Assembly (NCBI GenBank): GCA_963798775.1
Contig: CAWCUK010000005.1
Location: 62,001-126,000, forward strand
Direction: 5' to 3'
DNA length: 64,000 bases
Origin: CAWCUK01 sp963798775
Lineage (GTDB): Bacteria; Bacteroidota; Ignavibacteria; Ignavibacteriales; Ignavibacteriaceae
The stretch's first letter is position 1. Each line of letters starts with the position of its first letter. A program made the translations under genes and the position numbers. Below, one piece after another: positions 43,812 to 52,396 of this stretch. The notes beneath the pieces were generated by a model. That model was not told the origin of the DNA. It worked only from the letters and a program-made list of their open reading frames with translations, and searched no databases.

Positions 43812-46790
43812 TTAAAAACTATATTTAACACCTATATAAAATCTTCGTTTTTCAAAGTAAGTCTGCGCGCTTATATCATAACCCGCGGCGTCCATCGTGG
43901 TAACTTGTCCCGTTTCAACAAACTTTTTTGTCGCGTTGGAATCAAATAAAACATCGCCGATTGACCTTACATTTTTAGTATTGAATAAATTTGTTACTCT
44001 CATAAAAATGTCAATCTGATGGCTGCTAACAATATCGAAAACTTTATCAAGACGTAAATCAACAGTATGATAAGCGGGATATCTTTGATTATTGTAAGTG
44101 TCCGGAGGATCAGTCGGGCTTAAATAAGTGAATGCTTGTCCGCTTACAAATCGAAACAAAAAGCTCACGCTTGTTCCTTTCAAGATCGAGTAAGGGAATG
44201 AATCTTTCCAATCATCGGGATAACGCAGATAAATATTTGCCCTTAAAATATGGGGACGGCTGTAACTTTTTTCAGTAGGAATTCGTTTATTTACTTCCGT
44301 GTCCCATTGGAAAGTCATATTTCCATTTTCATCAAAAGTAACAGTCCTGGGACTTGCGCGCCCTACTGTAGAACGCGAGAAGCTATAATTTAAATCAAAT
44401 GTAATAACACGGCTAAATAAAGAACGAAGAGAAACTTCTACTCCGCGCGAATCGCCGTAATCACCCGGAAAAAAACTAGCGAAAGATTGATTTGCGGAAA
44501 TTTGTTTTTTAAATGGATCATAACCATAAACAGATCGGTCGAACAGACCAACTCTTTCCAACGTTTGATCAAATACATCTTTATAATAAGCGGTTACATC
44601 TAATACGGCAAAATCATTAAAATTATGTTTTACCCCAACTTCAAACATGATTGTCTTCTGTGGTTTTAATGGTTCAACCGTATATGCAACTACTCTTTCC
44701 GGGTCTCCTTCATTCGAAGGAACATGATTTTGTGAACCTGTTTGATTCGCGTTTATAATATTTTTAACAAGATTAACGGGACGGAAATATAAAAACTCAA
44801 ACATTTGATCAAGCGGAGGAAGCTGATAAAAATGTCCATAGTTAAAATGTAGTAAAGTATTTTCTGTTACCGGAAATGAAACTCCGAATCTTGGACTTAT
44901 CATTGTATATGATTTTGCCGGAGCAGTAGGTTTATCAAGAACATTCTGGAAAGAATATTTTACGTGGCCTAATGAATCAACCTGGTCTTTATCAGGATCA
45001 AGCGCCGCATTATATAAGGGATCAATTGCAAGGTTGAATAAGTTTGTCGGAACAAACCAATTTCTATTCGGATTAAAATAATCAAACCGAACGCCGACAT
45101 TTAATATCATACTTTCAAATTCCATTTTATCCTGAAGGTAAGCGGAAAGCTGTATCGGATGATAAGTTTGATTTAAACCTCTATTGATCCAATATCTTTT
45201 ATCTGTTGTAAAAGAAGGGAATCGGTAATTTTCATATTCGGAATAAGTGTTGTATCTAAATTCAAAACCGCCTTTTGTAAAATTATTCTCATCAATCTGC
45301 CAGCTTAAATCTCCAACAAGAGAAATATCTCCTGTTCCAATATGATTTTTTAGTATCGGCGCGTATTTATCAAAAGGTTCTGTTTCATAACCATCATATC
45401 GTTCAAAACCCCAAATAGTGGGCTGGGCACTCTCTCCTAAGATTGTATAACTGCTGGGATTTTCATGAAAATCATTCCAGAAATAATTTAGTTTTAGCTC
45501 GTAAAATAATTTTTGGCTCGGAACTCTAGTCCACTGCAATCCTAATTCGTAAGTGTATAAATCAAGTAATGAACCCCAGCCTCTGTAGTATTTAGCTTGA
45601 TTTGTAAAATCGCCGTTTTCCTGTAAAGTGCTGTAAGCATAATGATTATAAATTCCTTGCAGCCTAAAATCAGAACCGCTGGTTTTATATGAAGAATTAA
45701 AAAGTAAATTTTGGTTTAGCGTATTGTCCCTTGGATGAGGAAGTGTATATGCGAGGCTTTGCCATTGCCCCGATAAAAAGAATGTAATAGGTTCTTTATT
45801 TAATGAAAATAAAGGCCCGCTTAAACTTGCATTAACAGTATTATCGGGAATCTTTCTATAATCATAAATTTGATTTTGGCGGTAAGGAGTCCACCAATTT
45901 GGATCTAAAGTGCCGTCCGCAAGTGTATTATCTAAAAACTCTTTTTCAGTTTTGGGATTGTATAAATAATTTCCGAAATGATGTTGTCCCGGCACGCCAT
46001 AAATATATTCCGCGGAACCGTGAAGTTTATTTCCGCCGGTTTTTGTAATTACATTTATAATACCGGATTCTGCTTCTCCGTATTCAGCGTTAAATCCTCC
46101 GGTCATTATTTGAATTTCCTGGATCGCGTTTAAATTGATATCATTAAATTTAATTCCCCAATCGGCTCTGCCCGCGACTAAAGTAGAAATTCTTACTCCG
46201 TCCACATACCATTTAACTTCACTTTGGCTTCCGCCGCGGATTGAAAAACGAGTTTCTCCACGTCCGGCAGAACCTAATCCTCCGACAACAGGAATAGGAT
46301 CAAGAAAAACTCCCGGCTGAACCATTAAACCCTGCTTAGTATCCGTTACAGGCAATTCAGTTAATTGGCGCGCTTCCACAAACTGTGTACTTGATGTAAC
46401 ATCTTTTTGAATAACCGGCCGATGGGCAGTAACTACAACTTCATTATTTAATTCAACAGTTTTCTCAAAAAGTTTAATATCCAAATTAGTTGTGTGGTCA
46501 ACCATTATATGAACATCTTGAATAACTTGAGTCTGATATCCAACCATAGAAACTTTTACAGTGTAAGTACCGGGAGGAATTTGCAGTATAATGAATTCAC
46601 CGTTTATATCTGCTGCGGCGCCCATAGTAGTGCCCTCAATAATAACATTAACACCTGGCAAGGCCTCGCCCGTTTTTTCATCAACCACTTTTCCTTTTAA
46701 CTTCCCGGTTGTGCCGGCATAAAGTGTGACTGTAAAAACCGATATAATTAAAAGTAATGAAACTGTAAATATTTTTTTCATTTTTCTCAT
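43812..46790 (-). CDS. TonB-dependent receptor
   Basis: A 992-residue outer-membrane receptor. A signal peptide (VSLLLIISVFTVTLYAG) is followed by a CarboxypepD_reg-like domain (GKLKGKVVDEKTGEALPGVNV), then the plug (LTELPVTDTKQGLMVQPGVFL, GGLGSAGRGETRFSIRGG, GGFNAEYGEAESGIINVITKTGG) and a long beta-barrel ending in IGVKYSF with a terminal aromatic. It would import a glycan fragment across the outer membrane using TonB energy. No SusD-like gene accompanies it. It lies 49 bases downstream of the ABC permease genes and 20 bases before the FlgD-tailed protein gene. The substrate is inferred from the neighbouring GH38/GH78 genes. Confidence 0.93.
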   Translation of the reverse strand: MRKMKKIFTVSLLLIISVFTVTLYAGTTGKLKGKVVDEKTGEALPGVNVIIEGTTMGAAADINGEFIILQIPPGTYTVKVSMVGYQTQVIQDVHIMVDHTTNLDIKLFEKTVELNNEVVVTAHRPVIQKDVTSSTQFVEARQLTELPVTDTKQGLMVQPGVFLDPIPVVGGLGSAGRGETRFSIRGGSQSEVKWYVDGVRISTLVAGRADWGIKFNDINLNAIQEIQIMTGGFNAEYGEAESGIINVITKTGGNKLHGSAEYIYGVPGQHHFGNYLYNPKTEKEFLDNTLADGTLDPNWWTPYRQNQIYDYRKIPDNTVNASLSGPLFSLNKEPITFFLSGQWQSLAYTLPHPRDNTLNQNLLFNSSYKTSGSDFRLQGIYNHYAYSTLQENGDFTNQAKYYRGWGSLLDLYTYELGLQWTRVPSQKLFYELKLNYFWNDFHENPSSYTILGESAQPTIWGFERYDGYETEPFDKYAPILKNHIGTGDISLVGDLSWQIDENNFTKGGFEFRYNTYSEYENYRFPSFTTDKRYWINRGLNQTYHPIQLSAYLQDKMEFESMILNVGVRFDYFNPNRNWFVPTNLFNLAIDPLYNAALDPDKDQVDSLGHVKYSFQNVLDKPTAPAKSYTMISPRFGVSFPVTENTLLHFNYGHFYQLPPLDQMFEFLYFRPVNLVKNIINANQTGSQNHVPSNEGDPERVVAYTVEPLKPQKTIMFEVGVKHNFNDFAVLDVTAYYKDVFDQTLERVGLFDRSVYGYDPFKKQISANQSFASFFPGDYGDSRGVEVSLRSLFSRVITFDLNYSFSRSTVGRASPRTVTFDENGNMTFQWDTEVNKRIPTEKSYSRPHILRANIYLRYPDDWKDSFPYSILKGTSVSFLFRFVSGQAFTYLSPTDPPDTYNNQRYPAYHTVDLRLDKVFDIVSSHQIDIFMRVTNLFNTKNVRSIGDVLFDSNATKKFVETGQVTTMDAAGYDISAQTYFEKRRFYIGVKYSF

Positions 46791-46839
46791 TACAAACCTT
46801 TAAATGAGATTAAACTAATTTAATTTCCTGTCGATCATT

Positions 46840-47115
46840 TTATTCTTTTAAACCGCTCATCATAAATCCCTGGATAAAGTACTTTTGGAAGAAGAAGAAA
46901 ATTAAAATCATGGGGAGCATCATTAATACTGAAGCGGCCATTAATAAAGCCCATTCTGTTAAATGCTGTCCGACAAACATTCCTAATCCCAAGGCTAAAG
47001 TACCTTTCATTTTATCGGACAAATAAATAAGTGGGCCGACAAAATCATTCCACGTAAACATAAAAGTTAAAATTGCAACGGTTGCCAAAGCAGGCTTTGC
47101 CAATGGCAAATACAA
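46840..47115 (-). CDS. Carbohydrate ABC permease (MalG type), C-terminal part
   Basis: A 91-codon ORF beginning LPLAKPALATVAILTFMFTWNDF, the C-terminal part of the conserved EAA loop region and last membrane helices of a MalG-type permease. It is the continuation of 47045-47686; the two frames are separated by one extra base in GTATTTGCC (minus strand, near 47108-47110). It ends with IFFFFQKYFIQGFMMSGLKE, the standard tail of this family. It is not an independent gene. Confidence 0.82.
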   Translation of the reverse strand: MYLPLAKPALATVAILTFMFTWNDFVGPLIYLSDKMKGTLALGLGMFVGQHLTEWALLMAASVLMMLPMILIFFFFQKYFIQGFMMSGLKE

Positions 47116-47686
47116 TTTTCCAGTAAATTTTAAATTCAGAACAACCGTCCATTCTTGCGGAATCTAGAAGATCTTTTGGAATTGTTAAGAAAAACTGTCG
47201 AAGCAGGAAAATATTAAAAGCGCCGCCGCCGAAAAAAGCCGGAACTGTTAACGGTTTAAAAGTGTTCAGCCAATGTAAATTTTTGAATAAAACAAACAGC
47301 GGAATCATAGTTACCTGCATTGGAAGCATCATCGTCGCGAGAATAAAAATGAAAAGTTTATCTCTTCCCGGCCAATTTAAATTACTAAATGCGTATGCAA
47401 CAATTGAACTTGAAAAAACTACTCCTATAATTGAAACAGCGGAGATAAAAACTGAATTTTTTAGATATGTAAGAAAAGGCATTCTATTAAATACTTTAGA
47501 ATAATTTTCCCAATGTAAAGTATCGGGAATCCACTGCGGGGGAATCGTAAAGATTTGAGATTCTCCTTTAAGCGAAGTAGAAACAACCCATAAAAAAGGA
47601 ATTATAAAAAAAGCCGCTACTACAACAAGTAAAGCATAGTAAACGCTTTTTCTTAAAACTCCTTCAGTGTTATTCATTCTGCTCAA
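47045..47686 (-). CDS. Carbohydrate ABC permease (MalG type), N-terminal part
   Basis: A 213-codon ORF giving the first five membrane helices of a MalG-type inner-membrane permease: ALLVVVAAFFIIPFLWVVSTSLK, SVFISAVSIIGVVFSSSIVAYAF, LFIFILATMMLPMQVTMIPLFV and others. It reaches the EAA motif (DSARMDGCSEFKIYWKIV), where the loop contacts the ATPase. The residues after KIV are out of frame; the gene continues in 46840-47115. Joined, it has about 280 residues, normal for the family. It overlaps the MalF-type gene by four bases. Confidence 0.85.
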   Translation of the reverse strand: MSRMNNTEGVLRKSVYYALLVVVAAFFIIPFLWVVSTSLKGESQIFTIPPQWIPDTLHWENYSKVFNRMPFLTYLKNSVFISAVSIIGVVFSSSIVAYAFSNLNWPGRDKLFIFILATMMLPMQVTMIPLFVLFKNLHWLNTFKPLTVPAFFGGGAFNIFLLRQFFLTIPKDLLDSARMDGCSEFKIYWKIVFAIGKACFGNRCNFNFYVYVE

Positions 47687-48606
47687 TTTACTCTGCCTCC
47701 TTCATAATAAACCCATCTTTTGCTCAACTTAAATTGAATAAGAGTTATTATTAAAGTTATTATCAAAAGAATCCAAGCCATCGCGGACGCATATCCCATT
47801 TCAAAATCATCAAAAGCTTTATTGTATAAATAAAGATTATAGAACAGCGTTGAATTTAGCGGGCCGCCTTGTGTCATTACATAAGCTTCAACAAAAACTT
47901 GAAGAGAAAAAATCACTTCTAAAACCGACCATAAAAAAAGCACGGGCGAAATTAATGGAATCGTTACATAGCGAAACTTGCTCCACCAGCCGCCGCCGTC
48001 AAGCTCCACAACTTCATAAAGATGATCCGGAATGCCTTGCAGCGCGGCTAAAAACACTAGCATTCTTCCGCCGCCGATTGACCATAAACTCATAAGTACT
48101 AAAGAAGGTTTTGACCAATCCGGGTCTAATAACCATAGCGGCCCTTTTATTCCTAAAAAGGTTAACGCAGAATTTATTAATCCGTATTGCGGATTTAATA
48201 ACCACAGCCAAAGAATTGAAAGAACAACTCCGGTTACAATTGAAGGGACAAAATAAATCGTCCTAAAAAATTTAATTCCTTTAAGTGAATTATTTACAAG
48301 CACTGCTAAAAGTAATGAACCTAATATGCTGAAAGGTACTCTCAGCGCAGTATAAAAGAGAGTATTCCAGATTGATATCCAGAATTTATCATCACTAAAA
48401 AGTAAATCTGAATAATTACGCAAACCGATAAATTGAGGAATACGAAGAACATCATAATGACATAGGCTGTAATAAATGGACATCAATATGGGATATAAAC
48501 CCAGAAGCAAAAAACCAATAACCCAAGGAGATACAAAAGTATAACCAAGTATCGCTTGTTTTCTAAGTATCGGATTCCACCATATTTGCCGCCAGTTATT
48601 TTTCAC
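47683..48606 (-). CDS. Carbohydrate ABC permease (MalF type)
   Basis: A 307-residue inner-membrane permease with six predicted helices: GYTFVSPWVIGFLLLGLYPILMS is the typical first, and the EAA loop is YEVVELDGGGWWSKFRYVTIPLISPVLF. It pairs with the MalG-type permease immediately downstream (four-base overlap) and the solute-binding protein immediately upstream (one-base overlap). No ATPase gene is in this operon, so the importer must borrow a multi-sugar ATPase of the MsmK/MalK type from elsewhere. It presumably imports oligosaccharides from the glycan locus. Confidence 0.92.
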   Translation of the reverse strand: MKNNWRQIWWNPILRKQAILGYTFVSPWVIGFLLLGLYPILMSIYYSLCHYDVLRIPQFIGLRNYSDLLFSDDKFWISIWNTLFYTALRVPFSILGSLLLAVLVNNSLKGIKFFRTIYFVPSIVTGVVLSILWLWLLNPQYGLINSALTFLGIKGPLWLLDPDWSKPSLVLMSLWSIGGGRMLVFLAALQGIPDHLYEVVELDGGGWWSKFRYVTIPLISPVLFLWSVLEVIFSLQVFVEAYVMTQGGPLNSTLFYNLYLYNKAFDDFEMGYASAMAWILLIITLIITLIQFKLSKRWVYYEGGRVN

Positions 48607-49943
48607 TACAAGGGAGCCTCTACTTTAATTTTACTTTGTACATAATTATCATATTCAATTGCTTCATTAAGCTGCTGCTGTACTATTTCATCAGCTTTAC
48701 GAAGCGCATCAACAGGTTTTTGAATTTGATGAATAGCTCTATCGCGGGCACCGATAAATTCCCGCCAGAATACATCATGTACAAGGGGAACTATTGCGGG
48801 AGAATGCGCATAAGACATTTCATCTATAAATATTTTTTTTGATTTATCGCCGTTAATGAATTGTGAATCTTCGGCGGCCAATTTATTAGCCGGATAAAGA
48901 ATTTCTTTCTGCGCCAAAGCTTCACCAAGTTGAATATTTTTACTAACGGCAAATTCTATAAACTTCCAGGCGGCTTTTGCGTGTTTCGCTCCTCTTGGAA
49001 TTCCGAGCCACCAGCTTCCTGAAGAAGACGCGGTTTGAAATCCTTTGAATGAAGGAATTGTTGAAACACCATAATCGAGATTTGGATTATATAATTTTAT
49101 TTGATCGGGGAAAGTATTATCCAAAACCATCATCGCAACTTTTTGAGAAATAAATCCGTGCTGTTCCGCGTATCCGAATCCGGCCATAAATGAAGAAACA
49201 TTTTTAATAGGATATATTTTAAAATAATCTACAACCCATTTTAACGCTCGTATCATTGCGGCATCGGAAAGATTAACTTTTTTTCCATTATTAGTTAAAA
49301 GATTAGCGCCAAGTTCCCAGGCCATCAACATCGTAGTTGAAAGATTTCCGTAATTGGGAATAAATCCTATTTGAGTTATTCTTTTTCTTTCATCTCGCTT
49401 TGTTAAAAGTTTAGAGTATGCTTTAACTTCATCCCAATTTTTCGGCGGTTTGTTTGGGTCTAATCCGGCTTCTCTAAAAAGTTTTTTATTATAAAAGAAC
49501 GCGTAAGAATTGGAATACAAAGGAACCGCGTATATACTTTTTCTATATTCCATTTCTTTCCAGAGCGAATTAAAGAATTTAGAAGAATCGAAATTATCTT
49601 CTTTTATAAAATTATCGAGCGGAACAAGAGCCAGCCGGGAAGCCCATTTAGCAACAGGCGAAACTAAGTTTACAACATCGGGAGGATCGCCGCTGAGAAT
49701 TGAAGTTAAAACTTTTTTCTCATGCTCATTCCACGGAAGCGGAGTGCATTCTACAACAATGCTGTCTTGGCTCTCATTAAATTCTTTTACGTGAAAAGGA
49801 ATTTGTTCAACTGTGCCGGTTACATACCAATACTGTAAGTGGATTTTACCATCAGCTTTTTTTTCTGAACCGGGAATAAAAAGGAATCCCAGTACGGCGA
49901 TAATAATTATAACTCCCCCGATTTTTTTAATAGTATTGAGCAT
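48606..49943 (-). CDS. ABC transporter extracellular solute-binding protein, family 1
   Basis: A 445-residue periplasmic sugar-binding protein. An N-terminal hydrophobic segment (GGVIIIIAVLGFLFIPG) lacks a lipobox Cys, so it may be membrane-anchored or cleaved by signal peptidase I. The mature part shows the family 1 (MalE-like) features: QYWYVTGTVEQIPFHVKEFNES, LSGDPPDVVNL, SFFYNKKLFREAGLDPNKPPKNW-type segment, and GSWWLGIPRGAKHAKAAW. It heads the import operon and is followed directly by the MalF-type permease. The ligand is likely an oligosaccharide. Confidence 0.9.
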   Translation of the reverse strand: MLNTIKKIGGVIIIIAVLGFLFIPGSEKKADGKIHLQYWYVTGTVEQIPFHVKEFNESQDSIVVECTPLPWNEHEKKVLTSILSGDPPDVVNLVSPVAKWASRLALVPLDNFIKEDNFDSSKFFNSLWKEMEYRKSIYAVPLYSNSYAFFYNKKLFREAGLDPNKPPKNWDEVKAYSKLLTKRDERKRITQIGFIPNYGNLSTTMLMAWELGANLLTNNGKKVNLSDAAMIRALKWVVDYFKIYPIKNVSSFMAGFGYAEQHGFISQKVAMMVLDNTFPDQIKLYNPNLDYGVSTIPSFKGFQTASSSGSWWLGIPRGAKHAKAAWKFIEFAVSKNIQLGEALAQKEILYPANKLAAEDSQFINGDKSKKIFIDEMSYAHSPAIVPLVHDVFWREFIGARDRAIHQIQKPVDALRKADEIVQQQLNEAIEYDNYVQSKIKVEAPL

Positions 49944-50058
49944 ATAAAAATCTAATGGTAATAGTAAAAAATTGATTAGACAGCTTCTGCCGTTTTATGA
50001 ACAAATTAAATATTCACTAATCTTTTTCGTCAAAAATAATTCACATTAAAAAGATGAA

Positions 50059-50796
50059 TTAAACTTTGCCGCGTTTTATTTCAATACTGTAAGTAAAGCT
50101 GTCGGCTCTATAGTAACCGATATTATATTCCACAGGCCTTCCGCCCGGATCGAAAACAAATCTTTTTCTAACTAAAATAGGATCGCCGTTTTTAATTTTT
50201 AATTTTGATGCCATCCATTTATCGGCCGCGCGTGCTTTTATTTCTTCTTTTGAAACTGTTACAATTGTAGAAAATTCTTCCTGCAGCATTTTGTAAAGAG
50301 GTTTTGAAAAATCTTCTTTTCCTGTTAACCCTACTCTAGGATGAAAGTAAGAAGTAAAATAAACAACGGGTCCGTTATCAAGTCCTCTTAAACGATCCAT
50401 TTTTAAAACTGTCTTTTTTTCCGGGATCGAAAAGAATTTAGCTACAAAAGGATCGGCGCTTACAAATTCAACTTTAATTTCATAATTTCTAAAGGGAATA
50501 CCTTTTTCATTCATTTCCTGGGTAAAGCTGTGCCAATTATCTAATTTGGTAGTAACGGAATTGTTTGTAACTCTGGTTCCTATACCTTTTTTTCTGACTA
50601 ACAAACCTTCATAAACAAGCCTGTTTATTGCGTGTCTTACTGTATTTCTTGAAATGCCTAATTGTTTTGCGAGTTCAACTTCGTTGGGGAATAACTTTCC
50701 GTCGTTATATTCCGGGAGAGACATTAATTCTCGTAATAATTCTTCTACCTGCACATGAAGCGGAATTACACTCTCGTGATTCACTTTCAGGACCAT
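50059..50796 (-). CDS. GntR family transcriptional regulator (HutC/UTRA type)
   Basis: A 245-residue regulator. Residues about 8-75 form the GntR winged helix-turn-helix (ESVIPLHVQVEELLREL, FPNEVELAKQLGISRNTVRHAI, LVRKKGIGTRV). Residues about 95-240 form the UTRA effector domain of the HutC subfamily (VLKMDRLRGLDNGPVVYFTSY, GRPVEYNIGYYRADSFTYSIEI). It is transcribed leftward and diverges from the sugar-oxidation operon, with a candidate operator between. The effector is expected to be a sugar or sugar phosphate from the locus. It probably controls both flanking operons. Confidence 0.92.
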   Translation of the reverse strand: MVLKVNHESVIPLHVQVEELLRELMSLPEYNDGKLFPNEVELAKQLGISRNTVRHAINRLVYEGLLVRKKGIGTRVTNNSVTTKLDNWHSFTQEMNEKGIPFRNYEIKVEFVSADPFVAKFFSIPEKKTVLKMDRLRGLDNGPVVYFTSYFHPRVGLTGKEDFSKPLYKMLQEEFSTIVTVSKEEIKARAADKWMASKLKIKNGDPILVRKRFVFDPGGRPVEYNIGYYRADSFTYSIEIKRGKV

Positions 50797-50842
50797 GAAA
50801 ATTTCCTCTTGCTAATTTTAAAGAATTATTACTATATTATGC

Positions 50843-50863
50843 ATGTCCATATGTCCATACATA
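50843..50863. promoter_or_regulatory. Candidate GntR operator between divergent operons
   Basis: Two tandem ATGTCCAT units (50843-50850 and 50851-50858) overlap the inverted repeat TATGT-CCAT-ACATA (50850-50863). GT-N4-AC within a dyad is the spacing expected for HutC-type GntR repressors. The site lies about 50 bases before the regulator's own start and about 160 before the first gene of the divergent operon, a typical place for autoregulation and joint control. This is a motif reading only. Confidence 0.45.
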
Positions 50864-51019
50864 TCTACATAAGAACTTAAAAATCGAAATCAATATTGTC
50901 AAGAGAAATTTTTATAGATGTTTAATTATTTTTCTTAACCGAGAATTTTTGTTTGATTTCGAAATTTAGAATTTAGAGTTTTATTTTTATCTATAAAATT
51001 GAATTAGGAGGGACTTTAA

Positions 51020-51820
51020 ATGCCGAATGAGCCTGAATTCAAAAACAAAACCGCTATAGTAACCGGCGGCGCTATGGGCATTGGAAAAGCCGTCGCTAAA
51101 CTTCTTGCAAAACGAGGAGCTGAAATTGTTATTTTAGATCTCGCCGATGAACAAGCCGATGCTACGGTAAAAGAAATTGAACAAGCCGGCCGAAAAGCAT
51201 TTTTTATTCATACCGACATTTCTAAATCCGCCGAAGTACAAAAAGCAATAAGTATAGTTGTTGAGAAATTTAAGAAAATCGATATCCTTTCTAATAATGC
51301 CGGCATTCAAAGATACGGCACCGCAGAAACTACTAAAGAAGATGAATGGGATGAAGTTCTTAATGTAAATTTAAAAAGTGTTTATCTCACTTCTCATTTT
51401 TCAATTCCATATTTAAAAGAAACACACGGAAAAATTATTAATATGACTTCCGTTCAGGCATTTGCTACACAAAAAAATGTAGCGGCATATACAACTTCAA
51501 AACACGCGCTAATTGGTTTAACAAAAAGTATGGCTTTGGACTTTGCTGAATTCGGAGTTCGCGTAAATTGTGTTGCGCCGGGAAGTGTAAATACTCCAAT
51601 GCTACAATGGGCAGTCTCTTTAGATCCGAATCCGGAGGAAGTTATAAAATCCGTCAACGCAATGCATCCGCTCGGAAGAATGGCTTCTCCCGAAGAAGTC
51701 GCGGAAGTAGTCGCTTTTCTTGCTTCGGATAAATCATCCTTCGTTACAGGTTCTGTTTATAAAGTTGATGGCGGACTTCTTTTACCGATTGGCGGCGCGC
51801 CGAAAGCAGAAAAGGATTAA
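51020..51820 (+). CDS. Short-chain dehydrogenase/reductase
   Basis: A 266-residue classical SDR with VTGGAMGIGKAVA (cofactor loop), a following Asp (VILDLADE) that favours NAD(H), NNAG, and the active site S...YTTSK (NMTSVQAF, AAYTTSKHAL). An excellent ribosome-binding site (AGGAGGGA) precedes the ATG. It is the first gene of an operon whose other members form a non-phosphorylative sugar oxidation route; it may oxidise the sugar at C1 or a 2-keto-3-deoxy acid at C4. A second SDR ends the operon, so one could serve each step. Confidence 0.92.
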   Translation: MPNEPEFKNKTAIVTGGAMGIGKAVAKLLAKRGAEIVILDLADEQADATVKEIEQAGRKAFFIHTDISKSAEVQKAISIVVEKFKKIDILSNNAGIQRYGTAETTKEDEWDEVLNVNLKSVYLTSHFSIPYLKETHGKIINMTSVQAFATQKNVAAYTTSKHALIGLTKSMALDFAEFGVRVNCVAPGSVNTPMLQWAVSLDPNPEEVIKSVNAMHPLGRMASPEEVAEVVAFLASDKSSFVTGSVYKVDGGLLLPIGGAPKAEKD

Positions 51821-51823
51821 CAA

Positions 51824-52396
51824 ATGAAAATAGTCGATATTAAAGCAACCACTGTTACTGTTCCTTTAGAAGCTCCTCTACGACACGCAAACGGCGCGCA
51901 TTGGGGAAGATTTGTTAGAACAATTGTTGAATTAATTGCTGATAACGGATTAGTTGGAGTGGGAGAAATGGGAGGAGGCGGAGCTTCTGCCGAAGAAGCT
52001 ATAAAATCATTAAAGCCTTATTTATTAGGGCATGATCCGCTTCAGCTTGAACAACTCAGATGGAAGATTATGAATCCGGTTGCTTCTTTGTATAACAACC
52101 GCGCGCAAATTCACGCCGCAATTGAATTTGCTTGTATGGATTTGGCCGGAAAATTTTTAGGAATAAGAGCGTGCGATTTATTAGGCGGTGCTTTAAGAGA
52201 AGAAATCCCTTTTGCGAGTTATTTATTTTATAGATATCGCAATAAAGATAGTGGTTTAGGCGGAGAAATTTCCGTCGAAGAAATGGTAAATCACGCGAAG
52301 GATTTAACAGAAAAATATGGATTCAAAACTCATAAATTAAAAGGAGGGGTTTTTCCTCCCGATCATGATATTGAAGTATTTAAAGCACTTAGCTGA
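51824..52396 (+). CDS. Sugar-acid dehydratase (enolase superfamily), N-terminal part
   Basis: A 190-codon ORF with the capping domain and first barrel strands of a mandelate racemase/muconate-lactonising-type enzyme (VRTIVELIADNGLVGVGEMG, AIEFACMDLAGKFLG). It contains the KTHKLKGGVF strand with the Lys-x-Lys catalytic base pair. The frame breaks at CACTTAGCTG near 52389-52390; removing one T continues the protein as FKALADAFPDSKLRLDPN in 52365-53063. The joined enzyme of about 412 residues resembles acid-sugar dehydratases such as those acting on glucarate, fuconate or rhamnonate. It follows the SDR by three bases. Confidence 0.85.
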   Translation: MKIVDIKATTVTVPLEAPLRHANGAHWGRFVRTIVELIADNGLVGVGEMGGGGASAEEAIKSLKPYLLGHDPLQLEQLRWKIMNPVASLYNNRAQIHAAIEFACMDLAGKFLGIRACDLLGGALREEIPFASYLFYRYRNKDSGLGGEISVEEMVNHAKDLTEKYGFKTHKLKGGVFPPDHDIEVFKALS

